A stretch of 64,000 bases of DNA from the NCBI GenBank assembly GCA_963678585.2, contig CAXXGA010000002.1:1550001-1614000 (forward strand), written 5' to 3'. A program made the position numbers and the translations under genes. Below the pieces are notes generated by a model. The model was not told where the DNA came from. It saw only the letters and a list, made by a program, of their open reading frames with translations, and ran no database searches. This DNA is from Breoghania sp963678585 (GTDB taxonomy: Bacteria > Pseudomonadota > Alphaproteobacteria > Rhizobiales > Stappiaceae). Below, one piece after another: positions 1 through 8,897 of the stretch; position 1 is the first letter of the stretch, and every line of letters begins with the position of its first letter.

Positions 1-582
1 AGTTGCAGCAAGATCCGCCCCGACGACCAGTCCGGTCGCCTCCCCCGCCGTCCGCGTCACCACCACGCCTTTTGGCGGGTGCCCTTCCCAACCGAAACGT
101 CGGGCCGCATCGGCAATCGTCTCCGTCAGTCCTGCGGCCGTATCGTTTCGGTTCAGCAGAACCGGAACGACGCTCGCGCGCAGGGATCTCGCAATGATGA
201 TGTCGAGTTCGGCGATCAATGGATGCGCGTCGCTCAACGCCGCCCCCTCAATCACAACCGCATCCATCCCGACAGAGGCACTCTGAACAAGAGAGACGAC
301 CCTTTCCAGAAGGGTATCGACCTGCCCCGACCTCACCATTGCCTCAGCCTGCACGAGAGGGATTGCGTCGGGCGCATCCACCCCCAGGATACGCCTCGCA
401 AAACCGACTGACTCGTCAGGACTGTCGCCGTGCGTGGTGCTGTCGCCGATAGGCTTTACGAAACCGACGGAAACCCCGGACCGCGCTAACGCAAGCGCGA
501 GCCCGAGGGCCGTCGAAGTTCCTCCGAGGTCAACGGAGGTCGGGGCCACATAAATCAGAAGAGAGGAAGACTGCGGGCTCAT
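1..582 (-). CDS. pta: Phosphate acetyltransferase, N-terminal part (runs off window)
   Basis: The minus-strand frame is open from the ATG at 582 to the window edge (194 codons seen). The N-terminus carries a P-loop-like stretch (PTSVDLGGTSTALGLALA) followed by GFVKPIG. This matches the dethiobiotin-synthetase-like regulatory domain that precedes the catalytic domain in long-form Pta. The catalytic PTA_PTB domain would lie beyond position 1 and is not seen. Pta interconverts acetyl-CoA and acetyl phosphate in the cytosol. The ATG overlaps the ackA stop (ATGA, 579-582), so the two genes are translationally coupled. The link to ackA makes the assignment firm although only one domain is visible. 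Confidence 0.88.
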   Translation of the reverse strand, partial: MSPQSSSLLIYVAPTSVDLGGTSTALGLALALARSGVSVGFVKPIGDSTTHGDSPDESVGFARRILGVDAPDAIPLVQAEAMVRSGQVDTLLERVVSLVQSASVGMDAVVIEGAALSDAHPLIAELDIIIARSLRASVVPVLLNRNDTAAGLTETIADAARRFGWEGHPPKGVVVTRTAGEATGLVVGADLAAT

Positions 583-1817
583 TCTGCTGCCTCGCCGATA
601 CGGGAGAATGCGACGGAAGCGTCGGAAAGCGCAATCGCAGCCGCATCGCACGCGATCATACGCTCCTCGTCGGTGGGAATGACCAGCGCGACTGGAGATC
701 GTGTCAGGCTGATGATGCCGGCATTCCCCCCAACGGTGGCACGGTTGGAGCGTTCGTCGAGTTCAAGGCCGAGGAATCCGAGGCGATCGATAACGGAACC
801 GCGCACCATCGCCGAGTTCTCGCCGATGCCTCCGGTAAAAACGACCGCATCAACCCGCGGCAGCGGCACCCTCAAGGAGCCGACGATCCGTGCGATACGA
901 TAGGAGAAGACGTCCAAAGCCCGCAGCGCGCCGTGATGACCTTCGGCAGCAGCCGCTTCAAGCGTGCGACAGTCATTTGACAGCTCCGACAATCCCAACA
1001 AACCGCTCTGACGGTTGACCATGGTGTCCAGACCGTCGATGTCGAGCCCGGACCTGCGCCCGATATAGAAGAGAGCTCCGGCATCGACGTCACCGCAACG
1101 CGTGCCCATCACCAGCCCCTCCACCGGGGTCAGCCCCATCGAGGTATCGACGCTCTTGCCGTTCCTCACCGCAGTCGCGGAAGCGCCGTTGCCCAAATGA
1201 AGCACGATCAACCCGTGATCGTTCGGATCGAGCCCCAACATCTCAACCGCACGTTCCGCGACATATCGGTGAGATGTGCCGTGAAAACCGTACCGCCGGA
1301 CGCCGAACTCGCGCCGATAGCGGTATGGCAAAGCATAGAGATAGGCTTCTTCCGGAATGGTCTGATGGAACGCCGTGTCGAAGACAGCAACGTGACGCGC
1401 CTGCGACAGAGCCTCCATCGCGGCCCGGATACCCACCAGATTGGCCGGATTGTGGAGCGGCGCCAGCATTGCGCAGGCATCGATGTCGGCCATCACCTCC
1501 GCTGTAATTTCGACCGATTCCGTGAAGCGCTCGCCACCATGCACCACACGATGTCCAACGACAGCGATGCGATCGCTCAAACTCCGTTCGGCGAGAAAGG
1601 CAAGCAGCGCATCGAATGCTTCCCGGTGCCCGGCGCTCCTGATTGAGGTCTTCAGACGCGCGCCGTTGACGTCGATACGGATGCTTGCATCCTGTGAACC
1701 TAGGCACTCGGCAAGCCCCTCCAGGAGCGGTGAGGCTTTGGCTGTGTCGAAGAGAGCGAATTTCAGCGAGGACGAGCCGCAATTCACAACAAGAGCAAGA
1801 GGTGAGCGGGTAGTCAT
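579..1817 (-). CDS. ackA: Acetate kinase
   Basis: The 412-residue protein is full length for AckA. It shows the family signatures in order: NCGSSSLKFALFD near the N-terminus, HRVVHGGERF, VFDTAFHQTIP, GFHGTSHRYVA, LHLGNGASATAV with SMGLTPVEG and GTRCGDVD, and FTGGIGENSA near the C-terminus. It converts acetyl phosphate plus ADP to acetate plus ATP (reversible). A GGAG element sits about 8 bases before the ATG at 1817. It lies downstream of the acyl-CoA cassette on the same strand, and 287 bp separate it from the hydrolase gene, so it may have its own promoter. Pairing with pta suggests acetyl units from the cassette can be drained to acetate with ATP gain, or that acetate is activated. Confidence 0.95.
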   Translation of the reverse strand: MTTRSPLALVVNCGSSSLKFALFDTAKASPLLEGLAECLGSQDASIRIDVNGARLKTSIRSAGHREAFDALLAFLAERSLSDRIAVVGHRVVHGGERFTESVEITAEVMADIDACAMLAPLHNPANLVGIRAAMEALSQARHVAVFDTAFHQTIPEEAYLYALPYRYRREFGVRRYGFHGTSHRYVAERAVEMLGLDPNDHGLIVLHLGNGASATAVRNGKSVDTSMGLTPVEGLVMGTRCGDVDAGALFYIGRRSGLDIDGLDTMVNRQSGLLGLSELSNDCRTLEAAAAEGHHGALRALDVFSYRIARIVGSLRVPLPRVDAVVFTGGIGENSAMVRGSVIDRLGFLGLELDERSNRATVGGNAGIISLTRSPVALVIPTDEERMIACDAAAIALSDASVAFSRIGEAAE

Positions 1818-1840
1818 TAAATTACTCCAAGAAGAGTAGC

Positions 1841-1858
1841 GACCGTAAATAGACGGTC
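1841..1858. promoter_or_regulatory. Inverted repeat upstream of ackA
   Basis: GACCGT-AAATAG-ACGGTC is a perfect 6-bp inverted repeat 24 bp upstream of the ackA start, within the 287-bp gap to the hydrolase gene. It could be an operator or a small leader hairpin. No T-run follows it on the minus strand, so a terminator is less likely. Confidence 0.3.
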
Positions 1859-2104
1859 TCAGGCGTTTCTATTCAGATCTCGCCCCGTGTCTTCGGAGCA
1901 GATTGCCGGTTTCCGGACAGCGTCTCTTTCGGCCGGGGCAAAATTCGGCCGCACGCTGCCGTTCGCAAAAGCAATCGCTTCTGCGGTTCTCAGTGTGGTT
2001 TCCTGCCGCCTTGCATCGAAGAAAGACGGCAGAGTTCTTGAGAAAGGAAAATTCTCTTACGACATCCGGGAGCAGCCAGCTCAGCCACCCCCGTTTAGGT
2101 GATG

Positions 2105-2911
2105 TCAGATTTCGGACAGGAACTCGTCCAGGCAGTCGCAGACAACCTGGGCATTTTCAACGATCAGAAAGTGGCCGTAGTCTTCGATTGGCTTGTATAC
2201 GACCTTCTTCGCACCGGTAAGGCGAGACATCGTCTTTGCGACCATCTCTTCGGTCACGATGGGATCGTCCACACCATGCACAATCAGCACGGGACATGTG
2301 ATGGTCGACATCTTCTCGCGGACATCAAAACCCGTGTACTGCTTCAGATCGGCATATTTCGTGCTGGAGATTTCCTGAGCCACGCCGAGCATGATGAAGT
2401 CGCGCGCCTCCTCGGAGCAGGCGCGCCCGATCAGGCACTCCGAATACTCGATCTGCGAGTGCTGGACGCTCACATACGGATGATCGAGCATCTCGAGGAT
2501 CTTCGCATCGACGGTAGGGGTGTAATCCGCACCCTGCATGGAGAGGATGGCGGAAACGGGATAGTTCTGGGCGATGTAGTAGACGATATTGCCGCCCATT
2601 GAGCATCCGATCACCACCGGATTCTTGGCATCGAGTTCCTTGATCACTTCCCAGACGAAAGCGCCGTATCCCTCGAAAGTGTCGATCGCCTTGTTGTGCG
2701 GCAGCGGCCAGCTCTTGCCGTGAGCGGGCATGTCGAACGAGTAGATCTTATATTTGTCTTCCAGGATTTCGAGAATGCCGTGATACTGACGGTTTTCGCG
2801 TCCGGCCGTATGCAGACAGATGATGGTGTAAGGGCTGTCGGCGGGACCGTCATTGGTTTCGAAGTAGGTCTTGATGCCGTTGATGTTCTTGTAAAATCCA
2901 GTAATCGCCAT
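2105..2911 (-). CDS. Alpha/beta hydrolase
   Basis: The 268-residue cytosolic protein has an alpha/beta-hydrolase fold: oxyanion region ICLHTAGREN, nucleophile elbow GCSMGG (Ser), acid region VHGVDDPIV and a C-terminal DYGHFLIVEN containing the catalytic His. The triad is therefore complete. The family includes C-C bond hydrolases, esterases and thioesterases, and the substrate cannot be read from sequence. It lies 12 bp after the SCP2-like gene and is the last gene of the leftward acyl-CoA cassette before ackA. Hydrolysis of a beta-diketone, ester or thioester intermediate made by the cassette is a plausible but unproved role. Confidence 0.85.
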   Translation of the reverse strand: MAITGFYKNINGIKTYFETNDGPADSPYTIICLHTAGRENRQYHGILEILEDKYKIYSFDMPAHGKSWPLPHNKAIDTFEGYGAFVWEVIKELDAKNPVVIGCSMGGNIVYYIAQNYPVSAILSMQGADYTPTVDAKILEMLDHPYVSVQHSQIEYSECLIGRACSEEARDFIMLGVAQEISSTKYADLKQYTGFDVREKMSTITCPVLIVHGVDDPIVTEEMVAKTMSRLTGAKKVVYKPIEDYGHFLIVENAQVVCDCLDEFLSEI

Positions 2912-2923
2912 TGTCGTTCGTCC

Positions 2924-3304
2924 TTACTTCACGCCTTCGAGGATTTCCGCGAACACTCGGCACATGTACGCCACGGCGTTGAAATTCTGTCGCGTACGCA
3001 ACGGCGTCCCCATATGGGAGAGGCAGTTCGGGTTCATCTTGTTCGTCGAGACAGTGAGGCTCTTGCGGATGGCGAACTGATCCCAGTCTTTCTTCGCACC
3101 GGCGACCCCCAGATCGATGCCCGTCAGCGGAATACCCGGGATCACATCGATGATCTTTCCCTTGTGCACAGAGAAAGTGTAGACTTCCTCGTCGTACTTC
3201 AGGGTAATGTCACCGACCAGCACCCTGCCGTAATAAGTGTTAGAGAAAGTATCGGCATCTGGACCGTTGAGCCGATCTTTCAGCCGCAACATATAGTCCT
3301 TCAT
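2924..3304 (-). CDS. Small SCP2-like (sterol-carrier-domain) protein, tentative
   Basis: The 126-residue protein has no signal peptide. Its layout (GRVLVGDITLKYDEEVYTFS, then HKGKIIDVIPG, then LTGIDLGVAGAKKDW) resembles the SCP2 fold, in which a beta sheet with a dGkI turn is followed by a W-containing helix. SCP2 domains bind acyl-CoA or hydrophobic ligands. The match is by pattern only. AGGAGA lies 8 bases before the ATG. The neighbours are an MFS transporter gene upstream and an alpha/beta-hydrolase gene 12 bp downstream, so a role in presenting a hydrophobic or CoA-bound intermediate is possible. It may instead be an unrelated small protein. Confidence 0.5.
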   Translation of the reverse strand: MKDYMLRLKDRLNGPDADTFSNTYYGRVLVGDITLKYDEEVYTFSVHKGKIIDVIPGIPLTGIDLGVAGAKKDWDQFAIRKSLTVSTNKMNPNCLSHMGTPLRTRQNFNAVAYMCRVFAEILEGVK

Positions 3305-3429
3305 TTGTGCGTTCTCCTGATTGAGTAATTGAATTCGGTCGTATTCGCGATTAACGCGTATTGTTCTATCGATCCGGAAGGGAGTGGAGGGCCGATACTC
3401 CCGAACTATGCAGAAGTACCGGCTCTTAG

Positions 3430-4743
3430 TCAGTCCGCAATTTCAGTCAATTCGCGGCGAGCGGTTTCTACACCCCAGATGTAAACAACCGGGACCATCA
3501 AGAAGCCGCCGATGGCACAGACCAGCTCAGCCGTCGTCGGCGTGAACATATCGGCGATAACCCCGAGGGCCATCATCGAGAAGACTGCCGACAGACGCCC
3601 CATGCCAATGGAAAGGCTGTTGCCGGTTGCACGAACGTGAGAGGGGAAAATCTCGCTGGAGTAAGCGATCAGGATCGAATGAACACCGAGCCCGATGCCA
3701 ATGACGCAAGTCGAGATAAGGAGCAGGGTGACATCCGGCGTAGCGGTCCGGCTGGAGATGAACATCATCGTTGCGCCGGCGAGGATCAACAGAGTGAAGA
3801 CCACCATACCGCGACGGCGACCGATCATGTCGCCAACCTTACCGGCCAGCGGATAACCAATGATCGCGATGCCCCACATCAGCATGTTCAGCTTGCCACG
3901 CTGGACAGCATCCATGCCGAAGTCCTGAGCCGCACACACCAGGAACCAGGTCGTGTTGCCCCAAGCCCAGAATGCGCCGATCGAATGCAGAACCATGCCG
4001 ACGATCGTGGCCTTGCGATACTGGGGACGGAACAGCTCCCAGTACGAGATTTTCTTCTCCGGGGCCTTTGCATTGCCCGCCTTGACTGCCTCGTCCGACT
4101 TGTGGGTACGCTTGAACAGGTCGCTTTCCTGCAGCCAGAAGATGATCGGCAGACAGATGATAATGCCGATGATGCCCATCTTGCTGAATGAACGCCAGGA
4201 GAACTCCATGGTCATCATGACCGTGAACATTGCCGAACACATGAAGTACCCAATCGGGGTGCCCATCTGCATCAGGCCAAGGAAGGTACCGCGGCTCCTC
4301 GCCGGAACGACTTCCGAAAGGTGCGACGAGCCAATGCCCCACTGGCAGGTCTGGCCATGTGCCGAGATAAAGCGCAACGGCAGCAACTGAGCGATGCTCG
4401 TCGTGAAGCCGATCATCGAGTTGAAGATCGTCGCAAAGCAGACACTCAGGACCATCCCGAGCCTTCGGCCCTTCTTGTCAGCCAGAAGCGGCAGCCACAG
4501 CGCGCTGATGAAGCCACCGAACGAGTACACACTGACAACCAACCCGATGTCCGTTCCCGAGTAATTCATCTCCTCCATCATTCCCGAAAGAGCGAGATTG
4601 AACGTATTCGAGAAGCCGACAAAGAGCCACGCCAAGAACACAACAGCGAATGTCGTGTAGACGAACTTCATATTCCTCTTCGCAGGCTCCGCTTGTTGGA
4701 ATGCTGCCTCTATTTCTTTCTCAGGTAGAGTAGTTTCTGACAT
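3430..4743 (-). CDS. MFS transporter, aromatic-acid/H+ symporter-like
   Basis: The 437-residue membrane protein has about 12 hydrophobic segments split by a charged central loop (around residues 205-235). It carries the MFS loop motif ADKKGRRLGM between TM2 and TM3 and the related KVGDMIGRRRGM between TM8 and TM9. These features fit sugar/aromatic-acid type H+ symporters. It follows the CoA-transferase gene by 17 bp in the leftward cassette, so it probably imports the acid that the CoA-transferase activates. It is a second, distinct MFS protein in the cassette (compare 10180-11481), suggesting two substrates or an import/export pair. Confidence 0.85.
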   Translation of the reverse strand: MSETTLPEKEIEAAFQQAEPAKRNMKFVYTTFAVVFLAWLFVGFSNTFNLALSGMMEEMNYSGTDIGLVVSVYSFGGFISALWLPLLADKKGRRLGMVLSVCFATIFNSMIGFTTSIAQLLPLRFISAHGQTCQWGIGSSHLSEVVPARSRGTFLGLMQMGTPIGYFMCSAMFTVMMTMEFSWRSFSKMGIIGIIICLPIIFWLQESDLFKRTHKSDEAVKAGNAKAPEKKISYWELFRPQYRKATIVGMVLHSIGAFWAWGNTTWFLVCAAQDFGMDAVQRGKLNMLMWGIAIIGYPLAGKVGDMIGRRRGMVVFTLLILAGATMMFISSRTATPDVTLLLISTCVIGIGLGVHSILIAYSSEIFPSHVRATGNSLSIGMGRLSAVFSMMALGVIADMFTPTTAELVCAIGGFLMVPVVYIWGVETARRELTEIAD

Positions 4744-4760
4744 CTAACTGTCTCCAAGGA

Positions 4761-5954
4761 CTAGATGATTCCGCTATCGGCCAGCTCTTTTATTTCTGCT
4801 TCGCTGTATCCCAACGAACCGTAGATTTCGATATTGTGCTGACCGAGTAGCGGAGAGGGACCACGTACGTGCGGGTTGGTCTCCGACATCTTGAAAGGCT
4901 GGTTGGTGATCTTGACCGCGCCCAAGGTCGGATGCTCCACCTCCGTGAAGACCTTCCGATCGCCCTGCATATGCGGATCCTTCGCCACCCGTGCGATGTC
5001 GTAGATTGGGGAAACGGGCATCTTGGCTGCCAACAAACGGTCGACGAGATCGTCAATCGGCATCTGTTCAGTTGCCTCGCCGATCAGCCTGTCGAGTTCC
5101 GGCTTGTTCTTCACCCGTTCGTCATTGGTCGCGAACTCCGGTCGCTCCAGCAGATCCCGGCGTCCGATGACGTCACACAGTGTCTCCCACGACTTGTTGC
5201 CCATGGCGAGCAATGCGACTTCGCCGCCTTGCGCCTTGTAGCAGCCACCGGGCGCGCAGGCGGTGTAACCGTTGCCCTGCCGGGTCGGAACCTCTCCGGT
5301 GGTCAGATAGACCTGATTGACGCTCGACATACCAACGATCGCCGCTTCAACCAGAGAGGCGTCGATAAACTGGCCGTGCCCGGTCGCGTTGCGATACTGC
5401 AGGGCGGCAAGAATACCGATCGTGGCATGCATACCGGCCATAACGTCGGCGACCGAGGCCCCGCAACGCACCGGTGGACGGTCGGGATAACCGGTGATGC
5501 TCATCATGCCGCTGAGGGCCTGAGCGACCGGGTCGAACCCCGCTCTCTGGCTGTAGGGACCGGTCTGGCCGAACCCCGAAACCGCGGCATAGATCAGGCG
5601 CGGATTGACTTCGTGCAACGTCTCGAAATCGAGGCCCAGCTTCGCCATCACGCCGGGGCGGAAGTTCTCCACCAGGACGTCGACCTCTTTGATAAGCTTG
5701 AGGAAAACTTCGCGCCCGGTCTTGAGATTGAGAGTGATGCCGCGCTTGCTGCGGTTGAAGTTGACGAAGTAGGTACTTTCGCCGTTCTGTTTGGGCAGAT
5801 TGATGCGGGAGTCATCTCCCTTGCCCGGCGTTTCCAGCTTGATCACGTCCGCGCCGAGGTCAGCCAGCATCGCAGTGCAGAAAGGCGCCGCGAGCACACG
5901 TCCCATGTCGAGGACTTTCAGGCCCGCGAGTGCGGATCCATTCGTGTATTCCAT
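4761..5954 (-). CDS. CaiB/BaiF family (class III) CoA-transferase
   Basis: The start chosen is the ATG at 5954 (MEYTNGSALAG), with GGAG 6 bases upstream. An ATG at 5966 is the alternative. The 397-residue protein is the usual length for family III CoA-transferases. It shows VLAAPFCTAMLADLGADVIK at the N-terminus, NFRPGVMAKLGLDF, and the region GASVADVMAGMHA in which Asp170 aligns with the acyl-carrying Asp of formyl-CoA transferase. It moves CoA between acids (acetyl-CoA or succinyl-CoA as donors are typical). It sits 22 bp after the thiolase-like gene and before the MFS gene, and probably activates the imported acid. Confidence 0.9.
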   Translation of the reverse strand: MEYTNGSALAGLKVLDMGRVLAAPFCTAMLADLGADVIKLETPGKGDDSRINLPKQNGESTYFVNFNRSKRGITLNLKTGREVFLKLIKEVDVLVENFRPGVMAKLGLDFETLHEVNPRLIYAAVSGFGQTGPYSQRAGFDPVAQALSGMMSITGYPDRPPVRCGASVADVMAGMHATIGILAALQYRNATGHGQFIDASLVEAAIVGMSSVNQVYLTTGEVPTRQGNGYTACAPGGCYKAQGGEVALLAMGNKSWETLCDVIGRRDLLERPEFATNDERVKNKPELDRLIGEATEQMPIDDLVDRLLAAKMPVSPIYDIARVAKDPHMQGDRKVFTEVEHPTLGAVKITNQPFKMSETNPHVRGPSPLLGQHNIEIYGSLGYSEAEIKELADSGII

Positions 5955-5976
5955 GATAGTCTCCATGCGGGGGCGT

Positions 5977-7149
5977 TCAGCCCTTCTCGTTTCCGGCGAT
6001 GAGAACGGCGCTAAGCTGCGGCGGGCCACCGAAGGTGTGAGACAAGCCGCGAGCAGCGTCCTTCAACTGACGTTCCGGGTTGTCCGTACGTCCTTGAAGC
6101 TGCTTGTAGATTTCGTAGGTCATGCGGATGCCGCTGGCGCCGACGGGATGGCCGAAACACTTCAGGCCGCCGTCGACATTGACGGGCAATCCGCCCGTGC
6201 GCAGGAAGAAGCCGCTATCGATGTCGTCACGCGCGCGACCGCGCTTGCTGAAGCCGAAATCCTCGTAAATCAGCATCTCGGTGACGGTGAAGCAGTCGTG
6301 GACTTCCGCTAGGTCGATTTCCTCACGCGGATCCTTGATGCCCGCCATCTCGTAGGCCTTGCCCGAAGAGACTTTCAATGCATCGAAGCTGGTCCAGCCG
6401 AAGTCCGGCCGCATGTGGGGAATCCCAGCATCCATTGCGACGCCAAACCCCTTGACCCAGATCGGATCGTCGCGAAACGAGCGTGCATTCTCGGCACTCG
6501 TGATGATCGCACAGGCAGCACCGTCACTGTTGCCGCAGCAGTCAAGCAGGCCAAGCGGAGAGGCAATGATCGGCGCCTTGAGCACATCCTCGACGGTGAT
6601 CTCCTTGTGGAAATGCGCCTTCGGCGAAAGCATGCCGTTGGAGTGGTTCTTCACCGCGATATTCGCCAGAAGACGCTTGCCCTCGTCGTAGGAAATTCCG
6701 TTTTCCTCGAAGTACCGGGTGCCGATCAGGGCGAACGACCCAGGAGCCGTGCGGCGCGCCTCCATCACAGTGGAGATGCCCCGCCCTGCCCCCAGTCCCG
6801 CAAAGCCGGTGTCCTTGAGCTTTTCAGCCCCGATGGCGAGCACGGTCTTGTAGGCGCCGCTGGCCACGGCCATGCACGCCTCGATGAGCGCAACATGTCC
6901 CGAACAACAGTAGTTTTCGTTGCGCAAGATCGGGATATTCTTCAGCTTCAGAGCGTCGGCGACCGGGGTCGCCGCCAGGGCACCTGTGGTTCCGTTGGAA
7001 TAGAAGACCGCGTCGATGTCCTCCGGACCAATGCCTGCATCGGCATATCCTTCGTAGGCAGCTTCTATGAGGAGATCGGACAGCCCCATGTCCCAGCGCT
7101 CGCCGAACTTGGAACAGCCCATTCCGACGATGGCGACCTTATCCTTCAT
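5977..7149 (-). CDS. Thiolase-like acyltransferase (SCP-x/PhlC type)
   Basis: The 390-residue protein has a thiolase fold of the non-condensing or SCP-x group. The nucleophile motif NENYCCSGHVAL places the catalytic Cys at 81. HDCFT and GHPVGASGIRM follow, and the last loop is GGPPQ instead of the canonical C-x-G-G. It overlaps the preceding HMGCS-like/DUF35 gene by 11 bp, so the two are almost certainly co-translated and interacting. In PhlACB and in archaeal thiolase/HMGCS/DUF35 complexes the equivalent subunit carries the active Cys. Here it is likely the catalytic subunit of a C-C bond forming or cleaving acyltransferase. The substrate is unknown. Confidence 0.85.
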   Translation of the reverse strand: MKDKVAIVGMGCSKFGERWDMGLSDLLIEAAYEGYADAGIGPEDIDAVFYSNGTTGALAATPVADALKLKNIPILRNENYCCSGHVALIEACMAVASGAYKTVLAIGAEKLKDTGFAGLGAGRGISTVMEARRTAPGSFALIGTRYFEENGISYDEGKRLLANIAVKNHSNGMLSPKAHFHKEITVEDVLKAPIIASPLGLLDCCGNSDGAACAIITSAENARSFRDDPIWVKGFGVAMDAGIPHMRPDFGWTSFDALKVSSGKAYEMAGIKDPREEIDLAEVHDCFTVTEMLIYEDFGFSKRGRARDDIDSGFFLRTGGLPVNVDGGLKCFGHPVGASGIRMTYEIYKQLQGRTDNPERQLKDAARGLSHTFGGPPQLSAVLIAGNEKG

Positions 7150-8587
7150 TGTTCTTCTCCTCGGCTTCCCTCAAAGGCCGGAACTTCCAGTAGTAATTGA
7201 CGAAGTTCCCAAGATTATGGATTTTCCGTAATGTAAATTTCAGATTTTTACCGATGAATATCTCGTCCGGATTGAAGTCCGTCATGTTCAGGTAGTACCT
7301 GCAACCTGTCTCATCTTCCGCGACAGTCTGAACAACAACAGGATCGTCACTACGACCCGCAAGCCGATCAACGGAGAAGGTGAAAATCTTGGGTTCCATG
7401 TGCGATCTTGGGGAGATTGTGAACTCGTCCTTCGAACCACAGGCGTGGCAGACGCGGTTCACCGGATAGGCTGTGGTGCCGCACTTCTCGCAGACACTGC
7501 CTTCGAGCCCGAGATAAGTTCCCTGGTCGCGCCAGGTCATCGCGGTGGAGATCGTCAATCGGAACGGTTCGCCGGCCACAGGTTCGACCGCGCCGCGGAA
7601 GGAAAGAAAGCGGCCGTAGTCGGCAAGTTCACGCCGAGATGCCAAAAGGTCGCTCATCCGGCTACGTCGCGGACACTGCGAGATCGCATCGGTGACCGTC
7701 AGCGAGAACACATCGGAACCATTGCCGTAATTCGCGACCAGGATCCTGTCGCCCGGAGCGGCACTTTCGAGGGCGGCGGCAAGGGCGATGAACACCTGAG
7801 CCGTCCCCGAACACCCCACTTCCAACATCATCGGATCCTGGACCTGCTCTGGCGTGAACCCCAGTTTCTTGGCAACCGCGAGATATTCCCGCAGATCCGA
7901 GGTCGAGATCACGAGGCGCCCGTAGTCTGAAGCCTTGGTGCCGGTTTCCTTGAAGAAGGAAGACACCGCAGCCTGCATGGCCGCCTTGTACCCGCAGTCG
8001 GTGACGAAGCGCGGCTCCGCGGTGCTGACGTTGTGGTCGCCCGCATTACGCCAGACATCAACGATCTCGCGGGAATTGCCGCTGATGTGGTCGATCACCG
8101 CGATCGGATTATCGCCACCAATTGTCAAAGCGGCAGCGGCATCACCGAAGAGTTGCTCCTGAAGCGATTTCGGCGCGGCATTACGGCAATCAGACGCGAC
8201 GACGAGACCGACTTTGCCCGGATGCGCGGCAGCCGCATCGAAAGCCATTCGAACGGCACCTGTGCCAGCCCTCAGAGAACTGGCGACATCAACCGTGAAG
8301 ACGGTTTCGGGAAGGTTGCAGGCTCTCGCGACAATAGTCGCATGGGACTTTTCATTATAGGGGGCAGTCGTCGAGGCGAAATAAAGCCCCTGAATGTCGC
8401 CGCCCCATGTCTCCGTACCAGTATCTCTAATGGCCTCGACTGCCATCGTGACGGCATCTTCGTCAACATTGGCTACACTTCGACACCCCTTAAGCGCTCG
8501 CGCCCCCCAAGATCCGGCAATAGTACTCCGGCTCATGAAGTAATATGGGACGTGTACGCCAATAGACGTAATTCCTATCGGTTGCAT
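7139..8587 (-). CDS. HMG-CoA-synthase-like protein fused to DUF35 Zn-ribbon/OB domain
   Basis: The start chosen is ATG 8587 (MQPIGITSIG), with AAGGAAG about 9 bases upstream. Longer in-frame starts lack a ribosome site. The protein has 482 residues. Residues 1 to about 340 are a KASIII/HMGCS-type fold (GDAAAALTIGG, PGDRILVANYGNGSDVF). Residues about 350-482 are a DUF35 module with a Zn ribbon at C366/C369 and C380/C383 followed by an OB part. The normal nucleophile site reads SSLRAGTGA (about 103-111), so Cys is absent. The usual His and Asn sites also look lost (STSDLRE, VGCSGTAQ). It is probably a non-catalytic scaffold and CoA-binding partner of the adjacent thiolase, as in PhlA plus PhlB but fused. 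Confidence 0.82.
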   Translation of the reverse strand: MQPIGITSIGVHVPYYFMSRSTIAGSWGARALKGCRSVANVDEDAVTMAVEAIRDTGTETWGGDIQGLYFASTTAPYNEKSHATIVARACNLPETVFTVDVASSLRAGTGAVRMAFDAAAAHPGKVGLVVASDCRNAAPKSLQEQLFGDAAAALTIGGDNPIAVIDHISGNSREIVDVWRNAGDHNVSTAEPRFVTDCGYKAAMQAAVSSFFKETGTKASDYGRLVISTSDLREYLAVAKKLGFTPEQVQDPMMLEVGCSGTAQVFIALAAALESAAPGDRILVANYGNGSDVFSLTVTDAISQCPRRSRMSDLLASRRELADYGRFLSFRGAVEPVAGEPFRLTISTAMTWRDQGTYLGLEGSVCEKCGTTAYPVNRVCHACGSKDEFTISPRSHMEPKIFTFSVDRLAGRSDDPVVVQTVAEDETGCRYYLNMTDFNPDEIFIGKNLKFTLRKIHNLGNFVNYYWKFRPLREAEEKNNEG

Positions 8588-8718
8588 TACGAATTGCTTC
8601 CTTGGCTCTACGGTTCTTTTTGCTTCCGTATACCCAAGGAATACAAAATATATAGTCCCCCCAACAATTCGCAATCATATGATCAGAAGGCCCATTTTTC
8701 CTACCAAAATAGATATTA

Positions 8719-8786
8719 ATACTGCAGCGCAGCAAATTTAAATGCCAAAACGTCGCATTTTAACCGGCATTACTGCGCTGCAGTAT
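8719..8786. promoter_or_regulatory. Long inverted repeat (two 14-bp arms) upstream of the acyl-CoA operon
   Basis: ATACTGCAGCGCAG (8719-8732) and CTGCGCTGCAGTAT (8773-8786) are perfect reverse complements, 54 bp centre to centre (about five helical turns). A nested AATGCC/GGCATT pair lies at 8740-8745 and 8766-8771. The element sits 132 bp before the HMGCS-like start, in the only sizeable gap of the cassette. It looks like a paired operator for DNA looping, or a leader structure. No regulator gene is found inside the cassette. Confidence 0.5.
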
Positions 8787-8854
8787 AAAAATACTACTAC
8801 TTTCCTCGCGAGATTCATCTCCCCGAGCAAGGAAACCAGCTATTCTAAAGTAAT

Positions 8855-8885
8855 GAGGCGCCCATGCCTCCAGGCAGGGCGCCTC
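8855..8885 (-). terminator. Hairpin terminator (second of a tandem pair)
   Basis: GAGGCGCCC and GGGCGCCTC form a perfect 9-bp stem around an inner TGCCT/AGGCA stem. On the minus strand it is followed by a moderately T-rich run (CATTACTTTAG). It lies 45 bp past the stop of the enolase-superfamily gene and before the promoter region of the next operon. Confidence 0.55.
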
Positions 8886-8897
8886 ACCGGAAAACGC

